Assembly (NCBI GenBank): GCA_030248135.1 | Contig: JASANC010001876.1 | Location: forward strand, 29,615 to 93,614 | Direction of reading: 5' to 3' | Source of the DNA: Theristus sp. LFF4_11 | Lineage: Eukaryota > Nematoda > Chromadorea > Monhysterida > Xyalidae | Length of the DNA: 64,000 nucleotides | Shown: positions 43,901 to 55,910 of the stretch, piece by piece | Numbering within the stretch: the first letter of the stretch is position 1 | How the letters are laid out: each line of letters opens with the position of its first letter | Notes under the pieces: model-generated | What the model saw: only the letters and a program-made list of their open reading frames with translations | What the model was told of the DNA's origin: nothing | Database searches by the model: none | Position numbers and translations under genes: made by a program

Positions 43901-45513
43901 ATTGCATGGATAGTCATCGTTCGTTTTTTAGATTGTTCAGTGCTTTGTTGACAACGGTTCGATTCAATGTTACAATATTCTTGTTGTTTTGACTGTATCA
44001 ACAATCACTTGGTCCAACTAGCCCTTTACGAAAGCTTTTTGTTCGCTCCTTTGCTAATCAGCTGTGTTTTTACACCTGAATGGGTGTTATAGTTATAGAC
44101 ACCTAAATACTTTGGAATATTGGATGACATCCAAAAAGCGTAAGGTAAAATACGTTCTCAGAGCCTATTTTTTGCAAATTTTCTTCGCTTCGCGAAGACG
44201 TTGCAAGTTACCATTTTTATTTAAATTGAGAGTCAGAGTCGCCTTCCGAACGAAATATAGAACAAACTTCTATTTTTTTTTTGTTTTCAGCGCTTTCAAA
44301 ATTTTTGTCATCTTCAGAAATCTTATTTTCATGATGGAAATCAACAATAGGGTGTCGACAGTCCCCCTCTGGACAACAAACACAAATTTTCACTGTGTTA
44401 ATTTCAAGCAGTTTTGTTGTTGTTTGTCTGGACACTCTTAGTCGGCTGTCCACTCGGCTTTTATCAAACAAAAAAATTTGTTGTCACGCACCACGCACGA
44501 TTAAAACAAAAGCGAGAACGTGCCTGAGCAGAGAAAAGTAAAAGTTTTGTTTCTGAGTAGCAGTGGTTGTGATGTGAAGTTCCAAAATTATTTTTATTTG
44601 ACTCCAGGTGTTGAACAACGTTGCACGGACACCGAATTATTTGTTGTTCGATGTAGTCATGCTGACGCAGAAATTTTGAACTGACGCAAAATTTTTCGAC
44701 CTTTTGTGTCAATTGACTTGACGCAGAAAAATTTTCACCCTCATACATCAAAAATTTACACATGCAAGCACACAGCACATAGCCGTGTTTTTGAGAGGTC
44801 AGTTTGTGTGACACTTAGTTTGCGACCAAAAAATTGGGGAGGGGTAGACGTCGCGCAGCCACCCGATCCGGGACAGGCTAGAATTGTCTGGCGTGCACAC
44901 CTCTGGTCACCAACGTTCATCATTTAGTCTTTGTTACAGCTAAATTAACCCTCTGCATTTCACCACATTTGTCGATTTTCATGTTTTTCAGATATTCTGC
45001 TGTAGTGAGTGATAGGGGTAACATACCGTGAAAAAAAATTTGGTCAGAAAAACCTCCAAATGTTTTCTAACAGTGTTCCAATTTTCAGCTCTAAACACCT
45101 CAGCACACGCCAGTGAGAGCATTTTAGAACTGGAACCTTTTTTGGCCCACCCTGTACTGTAAATTAACAATAAAGCGGTATTCATGAAGCAGTATTTGGT
45201 GACGCGTAACTGTGTTAAAACAGATACGCGGTCACTATAGTGTTTCATGACTGCCCCTTACCACAGCTTGTCACAGTCACTCAGCATGTTGAGTTGAAAT
45301 GTGGGCCGTTATTTGTTTGTTTCAGTAGTATTTCCTCTTTCAGCTGTGTGCTTGCAAAGTTTTTTCTCAAATGTGCCAACAACGGATGCGAATGTTTTGA
45401 AAGATCGTTCGTTTTCGTTTCAGCCAACCGAGCCGCGCAAAGGCCATTGGATAAAACTGAAGAACATGAAGATCGAGACTCTGGAGCCCGTGAAGTTCGA
45501 GTTGATTGCTTGA
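40901..45513 (+). CDS. RPL21: 60S ribosomal protein L21 (eL21)
   Basis: Exons 40901-41029, 41602-41714, 41975-42125, 45424-45513; 160 aa, the same length as human RPL21. It is a structural component of the large cytosolic ribosomal subunit. Co-linear matches run the full length: [74 protein letters not shown] and the C-terminal [12 protein letters not shown]. Introns 1 and 2 are short to medium; intron 3 is 3.3 kb because of nested transposons. A pyrimidine-rich TCTTTCTTCTC at about 40799 could be a 5'-TOP transcription start, as expected of ribosomal protein genes. A (TCG)n run directly precedes the Kozak-like CACCACCATGG. Confidence 0.97.
42281..42410. mobile_element. GAATACAGAG-type MITE in eL21 intron 3
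   Basis: The left end is GTTTAAACGTGT, then CGCAGAATACAGAC; the right end is CTCTGTATTCT, then GTGACAGGTTTTAGC. The mariner-type element at 42414 begins within a few bases of the right end, so one inserted next to or into the other. Confidence 0.65.
43236..43311 (+). repeat. 15-bp minisatellite, five units
   Basis: Units of the form GGAGAACTGGTCACC repeat five times with small changes (TCACC, TACCC, TCACGC). They lie inside the mariner-type element. Confidence 0.85.
43390..44905. mobile_element. hAT-type element nested in the mariner-type element
   Basis: 1516 bp with ends CAGAGATGTGC and GCACACCTCTG. It is flanked by an exact 8-bp duplication GTCACCAA (43382-43389, 44906-44913). CAGAG-type ends and 8-bp duplications identify hAT. 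Subterminal CGGGACAGGCTAG motifs occur near both ends. Open frames inside are short and show no recognised transposase motif, so it is probably non-autonomous. Confidence 0.85.
45171..45260. mobile_element. TTAA-type MITE, copy 2 (eL21 intron 3)
   Basis: Contains AAAGCGGTATTCATGAAG, GGTGACGCG, GCGGTCAC and TTTCATGACTGCCCCTTA, matching the order in copy 1 at 9478-9571. The flanking TTAA sites are degraded. Confidence 0.65.
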
Positions 45514-46986
45514 ATCGATTAATTAGGATCAACATTTTGATTGCATAAACAGTTTCGTTTTGGAATTCCGATGTGTTTTGCGGTGGTACTGTCTGTGCAA
45601 CAGTTTTGTCGCTCTTCTGAAGTGCTGCTGTTGTATGCAAACAGAAAAATATCATCACAACAACTGTAGTTGATTTTGTTGAGTGTTGTTTCCTGCTTTT
45701 TTGTTGACTTGTTATTGTTGAAGAAGCGGCAAAAAAACGTTGATGGAAGGTAAAAAAAGCGTTGATGATGTCTCACGTGTGGCAGTAATACTGTGTTGCG
45801 TTTGTTTGTGTTTGTCAGAGAAAGTTGTCCTTCTGCTATCCCACGTAACCCAGGAATTCATTGTGTCTTCGGTCCCCAGTTACAATCATAAACGATTTTC
45901 GCGAGCTATTGTGCAAGACCATCCTAACACCTTCAACCGAATCTTCACAAATTACAACGAGCTTTCCATCGCAGTACGGTGCGACCGAGTGCTTGGCTCA
46001 AAATGATCCATCTCGTCCCCCGACGTTTGTTGTACAGCGACTGTGCAACAAAAGCAAACGCTGAACTATTCACACAAAAACTGTAAGTTGTCAGTTGTAA
46101 TGAAGAAAAAAACATTTGCATGTCAGCTGCAGCATCATAATACGCCAGCGCGGTGTGTTTTGCTGCAATTCCTTCAGCTCTTCAAGCCTGTTGAACTTAC
46201 GCATATTATGACGACGACTTCTTTCACTCGTAAACTGTACGTTTCGTCGTCAGTTCTGCACAGCCCAACAGATCTGTGTGCAAATATAGCTTCTGGCAAG
46301 CCGGTTTCAGTTTTTGACGCTCTTCAGCATTCAGCGTATTCAGGCTGCCTCATCGGCTGTGATACAGTACAGCAGCAACGTGCAGCGAATGTAGCAAACG
46401 CACGCAGCGTCCACAGTGTTGAATGTGCACAACGCACGCGCTCAGCGTTTTTTTCTGGCTAACAGTGAACACGCTCACAGTGGACTGGGCTGGTGCAGTG
46501 CACGTGTGCTCGCGACAATGCGCAGCAAGTGTGCGCGCCACTGCAGCCACCAACAATTTGACATTCGACGGCGATTTCTTCTCTTTCTGTCGCTCAGCCT
46601 TAACAGTGTGACTGTGTTTTTCTCCTGAAAAGTCGTGCATTGTTGGAGCGATGAAGCACGGAGGTGTATGCAGCTGCACTCAACGTAACATGTGGCGTTA
46701 AATCCGCCGCGTACAATGCCCCGGGCATAACACAGCTGTAATACAGTTTTTCACCGTTTTCCGCGTTTTTTCCACGATATATTCCCCGTCAAAAAGCCCC
46801 TTCGGTTTTTCTCTGCTTCTGTTCCGTCGAGTGGGCGCGCACGACGTCACCAGCTTGGCGCTCGTTTTCTGGTCACCGAATCGGTGGAATTTGTCAATCA
46901 ATATTAGCTGATCAATTTTGTATTTTTGTCATTCTTTTTCGTCGCTTCTATTCTTCTGCTGTTGAGTGTTCGACTGTGCGACCAGA
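45514..46986. other. Intergenic between eL21 and the myosin gene
   Basis: No supported exon. It should hold the eL21 3' UTR and the myosin promoter and 5' UTR, both genes running rightward. Open frames here, including 139 codons at 46043, have no family resemblance. Confidence 0.55.
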
Positions 46987-49900
46987 ATGAGCAGCATGGA
47001 GTCGGATCCCGGGTGGCAGTATTTGCGACAGACGGCAGAAAAAATGGCCGAGGTCAAGCGAAATGTCAAACACATGTGCTTTTTTCTGTTGTCGATATTC
47101 TTGTGGCAATTTGCCAACAATGTGGTTACGGCAATGATGCGTTGAAGTGATGTCATCACAGCACAATGGTCCATCAATCTTGATGATCTGGACCAAGGAG
47201 CTCAAAGCATTTCTGTCATGTCACAACTTCATCGTCGATTACAGGATCGACAAAACATGAAGTATGACGCCAAAACGACCGTTTGGATACCGGACGTTGA
47301 AGAGGGTTTTGTGGCCGTCGAAATCTGTGGAGAGGACGGAAACAAAGTCAATGTGAAACTGCCAAATGGATCTGAGGTTCGGTGATGTTTATTGATTCCA
47401 AGGGACTTTCAAGGACCGTTTTGATGATTCTGACTAAATGCTGAAATGAATGCTTTCAAGTGAATCAGGGGTCAGTTGTCTAGCGTCTTTCATTTTGGTT
47501 CTGCGACTAATGAGCGCATAAACTAGTGGTGCAGCTTCATGTGTGACGCGGGAATTCCGTGATTGTAGCCCGATTCCATGACATACTAAAAGGTCACATG
47601 AGCAAATTTTAAATTTTAAAAAATTTCCGCATCAACCATGAAACTAACTTCTTGTCTGTGTCTGCAAACGCATGGAGTCGCAGCACCAAAAAAATGATAA
47701 TTAGTAAACAGACAAAAATTTGTTTGTTTTTATTGGCCGACCAGATTGCGTTGTTTACGTCATTTTCAAATCTTTCCAGAAAACTGTGCCACGCGACGAA
47801 ACGCAAGAGATGAATCCGCCGAAGTTTCTTAAAGCCGAGGACATGTCCAACCTGACATTTCTCAACGAAGCGTCCGTTTTGTTCAACCTGCGCGCTCGAT
47901 ACCAAGACATGTTGATCTATGTGCGTCCATGTGTATCCAATCGTGCATGACCTATTTTTTTAAACGTGTCCCACTGAAACGACGTCATGTGCCACCAAAC
48001 ATGCGCTTGCTGTTCACAGCAAACCAGACTTTCCGTTTAGCCGATTTCTTCCCGCAAACAAATGGTGAATGCCGAATCGGTCACGCCAAACTGATGTTTT
48101 AGTGCCTGTACTTTGATAAACGGCGTTGTTAAAGCAAATGATGTCATTTTAGTCTGGACACGTTTGAATAAATCCATAATACATATGTACTTGATAGCCG
48201 AGACATCGGAACTGTTCATTGGTTTTAGTCACGCACTCAGCTTGCTGTGCGAAATTACAACCACAAACTTTTTTGACGAAGTTTTTGACATCTTTTTGAC
48301 AAAAAACATTGTTGTTGTTGTTGTTGTTGTTGTATGTTGTGGTTGTTGTTGTTGTTGTTGTCGTCATTGTTCATGTATTTCTGTTTTCAGACGTACTCCG
48401 GTCTGTTCTGTGTGGTGATCAACCCCTACAAACGACTGCCAATCTACACAGAGTCTGTGGCGCAGATGTTCATGGGCAAACGCAAGACCGAGATGCCCCC
48501 GCATTTGTTCGCTGCCTCGGACGACGCCTACCGCAACATGTTACAGGGTCCGTCGGTCGATTTGAAATCAACCGCGTTCATTTGACCCTTCTTTTTTCTG
48601 ATTCAACCGCAGTTCAAATATGTGACAAACAGCGTTATCATGCGTGAAATGTTTGAAAATAAATGCACAAACTTCCTCATTTACAACACAATTTCAGATC
48701 ACCAAAATCAGTCCATGTTGATCACCGGTGAGTCGGGCGCTGGAAAGACGGAAAACACGAAAAAAGTCATTTCGTACTTCGCCACCGTCGGCGCGTCGCA
48801 AGCAGCCAAACCGAAAGAAGGCGGCTCAAAAGTTGGTTTTCGGTTTTTTGTTTGAACACTTTTTTACTTTTTTTTTACCGAGTGGTGTGATTTATTGATT
48901 TTTCTGTTTTGACACCGTGCAGCATTTGCCTCTTGTTTTAAAAGACTGGTACTTTGCTTTCAGGAGCCAACGCTGGAAGAGCAGATCGTGCAAACGAATC
49001 CAGTGTTGGAAGCGTTCGGCAACGCGAAGACCGTACGCAACAACAATTCCTCTCGATTCGGTAAATTCATTCGAACGCACTTCAACACCGCTGGCAAACT
49101 GGCTGGCTGCGACATCGAGCATTGTACGTTGCTTTCAAAATTTCGTTGGCAGTTAGTGTTTTTTACTGAAAAAATGGATGGACATTGCAGATTTGCTGGA
49201 AAAGTCACGCGTCATCAAACAGGCGCCAGGCGAACGCTGCTACCACATTTTCTACCAGATGCACGCCGAGGGTGTGCCAGGATTAAGAGGTACACCCATT
49301 CGACTGCTGTTTGAAACAGAAAAGCGTTTCGGTTTTGCTGTTAAAACACACTTTTCGCCGATTGTGGCTTTGGTGGATTCGGTAATAAGAATGTAGTGAA
49401 CTTGTGCCGTGTCTGCCTGCAGAAAAACTGCGTCTCGGCGACAACATCGCTGAGTACTACTACGTGTCGCAGGCAGAGCTGACGATTCCGGGCGTCAACG
49501 ACAAAGAGGAGGCCGAAATGACCGATGTACGTTTTTGTCGTGTTTTCACTAAAAAAATTTTGATTTTCCAAAACCACATTGCGTTCAGGAAGCGATGGAC
49601 ATCATGAAATATTCGCAAGAGGAAAAAGACAACATCTATAAAATCACGGCCGGCCTGATGCACATGGGCCAGATGAAGTTCAAGTCGCGACCACGCGAAG
49701 AGCAGGCTGATCCCGACGGCACCGAAGGTTGGAATCCGTCAATTTTAGGCGGGCCTCTGCATGTATTGCCAGTGAATCAAACTGCATCGTTGTTTTTAGA
49801 CGCCGAAAACGCGTGCGCCGTGTGGGGCATTGAAGCGGATGTATTCCTGAACGCAATGATGAAGCCTCGTGTGAAAGTCGGCACTGAGTGGGTCGCAAAA

Positions 49901-52900
49901 GGACAGACGGTGGAGCAGGCAAGTGAAAATCATTTTGTTGTATGCTAAAGGCAACTGGTTTTTTAGTTCTCGAACTGTGCTACTACCTAATCATTTTAAG
50001 GGGCGCATTCATGAAGCTGTACACTGTATTTCGTGACCACGTCTATGCTTTAACACAGCTACGTGTCATGAATGGCGCTTAAGAAATCGGTTCTTTTGGA
50101 CGACAAGTACTTTTTGTTTCAAATCAGGTCAACTGGGGCAAAGGTGCAATGGCAAAGGGCATTTATTCACGTCTATTTGACTGGTTGGTCAAGCGGTGCA
50201 ACAAAACGTTGAGTGTTGGCGGCCTCGAGAAGGACTTCTTCATTGGTGTGCTTGACATTGCGGGCTTCGAGATATTTGATGTATGTAAGACTTTGGATCT
50301 GCTGGGTAGAGCTGGAATAACTGTAGATCTGTATGTGTAACTTGAAAATTACCGTTGTCGATTGCATTTTGATTGCATGTTGGATTACAACAACTGAAAT
50401 TACGTGTTTGTTTCAATGCGTTTCTAAAATAAATCAATATTCTCATTGTAGTTCAACTCATTCGAGCAAATCTGGATCAACTTCGTCAACGAGAAACTGC
50501 AGCAGTTCTTCAACCATCACATGTTCGTGTTGGAGCAGGAGGAGTACAAACGGGAGAACATCCAGTGGACGTTCATTGATTTCGGTCTCGATTTGGCAGC
50601 TTGCATCGAGCTGATTGAAAAGGTTACATCTTGTCAATCAAAAGTTTAAGATAATACGACAAATTGGTTTTGGATTTTGGATTTTTAGGTCTATTTTTAT
50701 TGGAGAAGTCAATTCCTAATTCCCTTTTTGGCAAAAATCTTTTCAGCCAATGGGCATCATATCAATGTTAGACGAAGAGTGCATAGTGCCGAAGGCCACC
50801 GATTTCACGTACGCTGACAAACTGATCGACGCTCATCTCGGCAAGCATCCGAACATGCAGAAGCCAAAGCCACCAAAGGGCAAGCAGGCAGAGGCGCACT
50901 TTGCACTGGCGCACTACGCCGGAGTGGTCAGTCGCTTTGGTTTTTTGATTTGAGTTTATTTTTTTTAAATAAGAAAACAATGATTCGTTTTAATCAGTCA
51001 TTATTTTGAACATGTCGAAAATTATTTTCCAAATAAAAAAAGCCGTTGTTTTGGCTTGTAAACATTTACATATTTTTAAGGTACGTTACAATGTCACTGG
51101 CTGGCTGGAGAAGAACAAGGACCCGTTGAACGATTCAGCCGTTGGTGTGCTGAAGAAGTCCAAGGACAACGCGTTGCTGGTCGAAATCTGGAGCGACTAC
51201 AAAACGCAGGAAGAACAGGCAGCCAGTAAGCGCGCGCTGAATCTGCGTTCGCTTTAAGCAGCTTTTCTTGTTTTTGGTTGAAACTTTTAGTCTTTAGCCA
51301 AAACAAGCAACAACGGTTTGCAGAAAAAAACTCGGGCGGCGGCGGTAAGAAGAAGGGCAAATCGGGGTCGATGATGACCGTGTCGATGTTGTACCGCGAA
51401 TCACTAAACAACCTCATGTCAATGTTGAAAACCACGCATCCACATTTCATCCGCTGTATTATTCCCAACGAACTGAAGAAATCTGGTCAGCATTATTGTT
51501 TTGTGGTAGTTTCAGGATAACCTTCCTTAGTTGTTTTGTTCGTTCAAAGTGACAACTGGTTGATTACACCGATAGGCATGTTGGACGCGTCACTGGTGTT
51601 GAACCAGCTGACGTGCAACGGCGTGCTCGAGGGCATCCGCATCTGCCGCAAGGGCTTCCCGAATCGTATGCTCTACCCGGATTTCTGTCAACGGTTCGTG
51701 TGCACAGATTGAATTTGTAAAAGAACAACTTTAACACGAGCATCTGAGAATAATCAATTTCAGCTACGCGATCCTGGCACCCGATGAGGCTGCGATTTAT
51801 AAGGAAGATCCGTTGAAGGCAGGTCAAGACATGACCGCTCGACTGGTGGCCGAGGGTAAACTTGGGTCGGAGGAGTTCCGCAACGGCTTAACAAAGGTAT
51901 GCAAGGTGTCTTTCGACTGCTGGACATTGTGGTCGGCTCAGTCAGGGATTCTGTCCGTCACTTCTGACCACCGTAGCTTTGATAGGCTCATTTTTTATTG
52001 ATCCATCCAATGATCCTTTAACAGGTGTTCTTCAAAGCGGGCATTCTTGCGAAATGCGAGGAGCTCCGCGAAGACGCGCTCTCTGCGATGCTGTCCAAGT
52101 TGCAGAGCGAGATCCGTTGGTATTTGGCGTTGATCGAGAACAAGCAGCGCCAGAATCAGGAGTCAGTCGTTGGTTTTTTCAATTTTTCTCAGCGCATCTC
52201 TCAATGTTAAGCGATTTTCGAATTCGATTTTGGAGTCAATATCAAATCGGCGGTTGGCTACATTTGACTCAGTGGTCCGTTTTGAATTTGAAACTTCAAG
52301 ACCATCAGACGCAGATGACTTTAAAAACGCTCGCTCAACTGCAGAGACTCGCGTCGCGTCATCCAGAGCAACGTGCAGTCGTGGGCGACGCTGCGCGATT
52401 GGCCGTGGTTCGCGCTGCTTGGCGGCGTGAAGCCGCTGATTGAAAAGGCGAAGGAAGAGGAGCGAAAACGCGAAGAAGAGGAACGACGACGGCAAGAGGA
52501 AGAACAGCGGAAACGAGAGGAAGAACAGAGGAAGCGGGAAGAGGAGGAGAGGCGTCGGCGGGAGGCCGAAGAAGCGGAACGCAAACGAAATGACAGAACC
52601 GCGGAGTTTGAGCAGAAGATCAAGGTCTGTCTGGCTACCTGCAAACACGTCTATATGTGGTCGTCAAAGAGAAAATACTGTAGTTTCTAACGTTTACATC
52701 AAATCAAATTCAACTGTTAACGAACCACATTTTCCATCAACTATTCCTTAAAAAATGTTCTCCGCATCAGGAACTCGAGGAGATGCTGGACAAAGAGCAG
52801 AAGCAACGACAGTCTGCCGAGCTGGCAAACATAAAGTTGACGGAAGAAAAGGCAAAACTGACGCACGACCTTGACAAGGAGACCGAGACACGGAAAACAG

Positions 52901-54769
52901 CGGAAAAGAAAAATGGGGTCAGCCGCTTGAGGCTTTTGGCTGTTCACAATTGGGCAGGTCATCAGTGGTCGAAATGATCTCTGAATTTTGTTGAATTTTG
53001 AAACTGTAATTGTTTAAAAAAATTCAGGAGCTCGAACGTCAAGTGAGCGATATGGAAGATAAAAACGCACAACTGGAGAAACTTCGCAAGGATCTTGAGT
53101 CGCAAAATGAAACGTTGCGCGGCAACATCAACAATCTGGAGGCAACCGTGAAAGCGCAGGAACTCGAGAAACAACAGCGCCTGCGGGAAATTCAAACACT
53201 GCAGGATGAAATCGTCCATCTGGACGGACAGATCGGCAAAATCACACACGAACGAAAAGTTCAGGTAATCAAAGTCAGATTGTAACTGTCGCTTTTCTTT
53301 TAGACTCTCCTCTATTTGTTCTTTTTATAGCGATAATCCCCATTCGCAATTTTGAGTTCAAGTTCATCTTTTTTAGGAAGAAACCAACAAAGAATTGTCC
53401 GAGAATTTCCACCTCGAGACACAAAAGACCGAGCGTCTCGAGAACATTCGTCGCAAAGTCGAGGACAAACTCAGTGAGACCGTGGACGATCTGGAGCGTG
53501 AGAAACGTCTCAAGAATGAAGTCGACCGAAGTGAGTTTTTTCAATGACTTCTTTTAGATGATTTATATGAATATCTTAACTAAATCGCAACTGCAGATCG
53601 CAAAAAGCTCGAGGGCGAAGTGCGATTGTTGACCGAAACTCTCGAACAATTCCGCGCTCAATGCCATGATCTGGAGCAAAATGTTCGCAGGTATGAAGGA
53701 TCATAGAAGGAAAAAAATTAAAAATATTTGAATACTTTTTAAAGGTACTTTATTTCAGAAAAGAGGTCGAAACATCCGGACTACGTTCACGCGTTGATGA
53801 AGCGGATTCACAATGCCAAAAGTTGCACAGCTCCGTACGCCAGTTGATGTCACGCATTGAACAGTTGGAAGAGGAGCTCGAACAAGAACAACGTGTTCGA
53901 ATGCGGGTCAGTGAAAGATTTGCCTTGTCGTCACAAAAGTCAACACAACGTTGCATGTTGATCAGTTCAAATCGTTGCTGTGTCTTCCAGACAGAGAAAC
54001 AGCGTGCCGAGGTGCAAGAGCAGTGCGACGGCATGAGCCAACGACTCGAGGAGAGCATTGGCCGCTTACATGCCGCACAGCAGTGGAACAACCAACGCAA
54101 GGAAGAGGTCAGACATCAAGCCAATCACTCTGTTCGTGGCCGTTGACGTTTTTAAACATTGGTATGGGATGTGCAATAGTCGTCGACGAAACAATTCCTG
54201 ACGTATGCAGACGTACGTCGACGTACGTCAGGTACCAATGGTAGTATGGAATAACACGAGGTCTAAAGTGACGTGACGTGCCGTACATGCATACGGCTAT
54301 ATGAACGGTAGTATGCACTAACACGGGACCTAAAGTGACGTGACGTGCCGTATGCGCATACGTCAGGTATAAACGTTCCTTTAAACGCTTGCACGACTGG
54401 CCAGCAGTGTTGCAGATGTCCCGTCTGTACCACGAGCTGGACGAGCGCAACGTGTTCCACGAGACGCGCGTCACGGAGATGTTCAACCAGCAGTTCGCGA
54501 CCATCTCGCGCCTCCGCGACATCTCGCTGAAGATGACGGCGCTCGAGCACGACGCCACGCAGATATCGCAGTTCATACAGACGTGCGGCAGTCAGAACGC
54601 CGAGGCGGCAAAGTCGAAGGCGGCAGCGCTGCCGCAGAAGTCGGCCAGCGCCACGTACCTGCTGCGTTCGTACAGCGGGCGGCGGATTCTGCCGTTGCTC
54701 GAGGAGTCCCCGACCAGCACCTCAAAGGACACGTCTGCAGTCATGCCTGCGCTCACCGGCGTCAGTTAG
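46987..54769 (+). CDS. Class II (muscle-type) myosin heavy chain with a shortened rod
   Basis: 26 exons: 46987-47052, 47245-47376, 47780-47920, 48391-48547, 48698-48831, 48964-49123, 49191-49289, 49423-49526, 49589-49727, 49800-49918, 50128-50280, 50452-50622, 50747-50926, 51081-51225, 51324-51485, 51576-51693, 51764-51896, 52025-52161, 52345-52624, 52771-52917, 53028-53264, 53377-53530, 53597-53690, 53759-53906, 53991-54107, 54416-54769; 1326 aa. It is an actin-activated ATPase motor. Seen: P-loop GESGAGKT (176-183), switch [10 protein letters not shown] (236-244), switch II DIAGFE (460-465), a Gly/Lys-rich loop 2, [20 protein letters not shown], and one IQ-like segment near 820-830. From about 845 a charged Arg/Glu helix leads into a heptad coiled coil to about 1209. 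The last exon encodes 117 residues unlike a myosin tailpiece. Conventional class II chains are about 1940 aa, so roughly 600 residues of rod are missing. Intron 10 has a GC donor. The motor is certain; whether the final exon belongs is less so, though its phase fits. Confidence 0.92.
48308..48363 (+). repeat. (GTT)n microsatellite in a myosin intron
   Basis: About 18 GTT/TGT units with one interruption, just upstream of the acceptor for the exon at 48391. Confidence 0.9.
49996..50082. mobile_element. TTAA-type MITE, copy 3 (myosin intron 10)
   Basis: TTAA at both ends. Left arm GGGGCGCATTCATGAAG, right arm TGTCATGAATGGCGC. It lies inside the myosin intron that uses a GC donor. Confidence 0.7.
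54198..54367. mobile_element. Palindromic MITE-like repeat in the last myosin intron
   Basis: The ends CCTGACGTATGC and GCATACGTCAGG are perfect 12-bp inverted repeats. Inside, a unit with CTAAAGTGACGTGACGTGCCGTA occurs twice (about 54240-54290 and 54306-54353). The element fills more than half of the intron before the final exon. Confidence 0.65.
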
Positions 54770-55910
54770 AGCGCACACCAGCGCCCGACTAGTTGTTTAC
54801 ACTTTCTTTGCACCATCATGTTTTCTATGTGTTTCAAATGACTATGTATTGACAATTTTTTTGGTGGACGGCGCTTTATTTTTTACTCGGAGGGTTTTTT
54901 GCGATGCATGATTTTTTTGTGTATCAATGTTTTTTCCAGCGTTTTTTTTGTATTCAAGCGGTTTTTTATGTTTTTTTGATTTCACTTCGGTATAATTCTC
55001 ATTTGTGAGATGCTGCCATCATGTGTGCAAGTGCAATGTCTAGAAACCAATTGATGATAAAAAGCATTTTCAACAGAGCCCAACTGGCTCCATTTCCCAT
55101 TGCATTTGCACGAAAAACTTTCCGTTTCAGACTGCATTAATTCAGAGCTTACAGAAATCTTTTCACAAATTGGTTGTTTTGTTCGTTATTCAGCACCTCA
55201 CCTCAGTGATATTACCGGGAATGAAAAAAAACGAAATCACTCACTGTAAAAATAAATTTTAGTTATTTAAATTTTAAAATAAATAAAATTCGTTTCTTTT
55301 TGTTTTTTGTGTGCCTTATTATTTAGTGCACCTGTTTAGCCCCAATAATGAACATCCAGTTTTAGTTTTTTATGTAAGTCTACAATACTAAAATTTCTAC
55401 CCATGTCTGCTTTGTAATAATGAACGAATCAAATCTGCATTGAAAAATATTTACATTGTGTAAAAACAATAAATAATAAAAACATATCTTGATGTCAGTA
55501 CAAGTGAAACCTTTTACCCGCCGCAGAAAAAAATTGACAAAATCATGTATAATCAAAATCATATAAATCAGTTTTTAATCAAATAATATACTCTAATACC
55601 TGTTTTTACACATGATTAGTATCTGTCAACAAAGAATTAACAAAACAATGGCACAGCGGTCCTTTTGTAAAATGGAACACCCAAAATTGATCACGCTCGG
55701 GACTAGGCATCGAAAGAAATAATAACAATAACAAAACTGATGTGACACGAGTTTGATCTGTCTGAACGAAAATTCGATTGTGAAGCAGAAATCACCGTCT
55801 GTACAGCGAAAATAAATGATGAACACAACAAAGTAACGGGAATGATTGTTTGGGCTTGCGTATTCCTGAAATTACAAACACAAGTATTGGTTCATAAAAG
55901 ACGAACATCT
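54770..55910. other. Convergent 3' flank between myosin and USP32
   Basis: AT-rich sequence with no supported exon. AATAAA signals near 55252 and 55276 could end the myosin transcript. The USP32 3' UTR runs in from the right, so the two transcripts converge here. Confidence 0.55.

Larger units (their letters stand above)
42414..45154. mobile_element. Tc1/mariner-type element with ~200-bp terminal inverted repeats in eL21 intron 3
   Basis: The ends read CAGGGTGGGCCAAAAAA and its complement, each flanked by TA (42412-42413, 45155-45156). The inverted repeats run about 200 bp at roughly 90 percent identity (42414-42615 against 44950-45154). TA target duplication is the Tc1/mariner signature. 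No intact transposase is present. A hAT-type element (43390-44905) sits inside, and a 15-bp minisatellite lies at 43236-43311. Confidence 0.85.

Noticed and set aside
52163..52648. Antisense Phe/Leu/Ser-rich frame of 161 codons
   Set aside because: It is the complement of the Arg/Glu-rich (GAR-rich) myosin tail exon.
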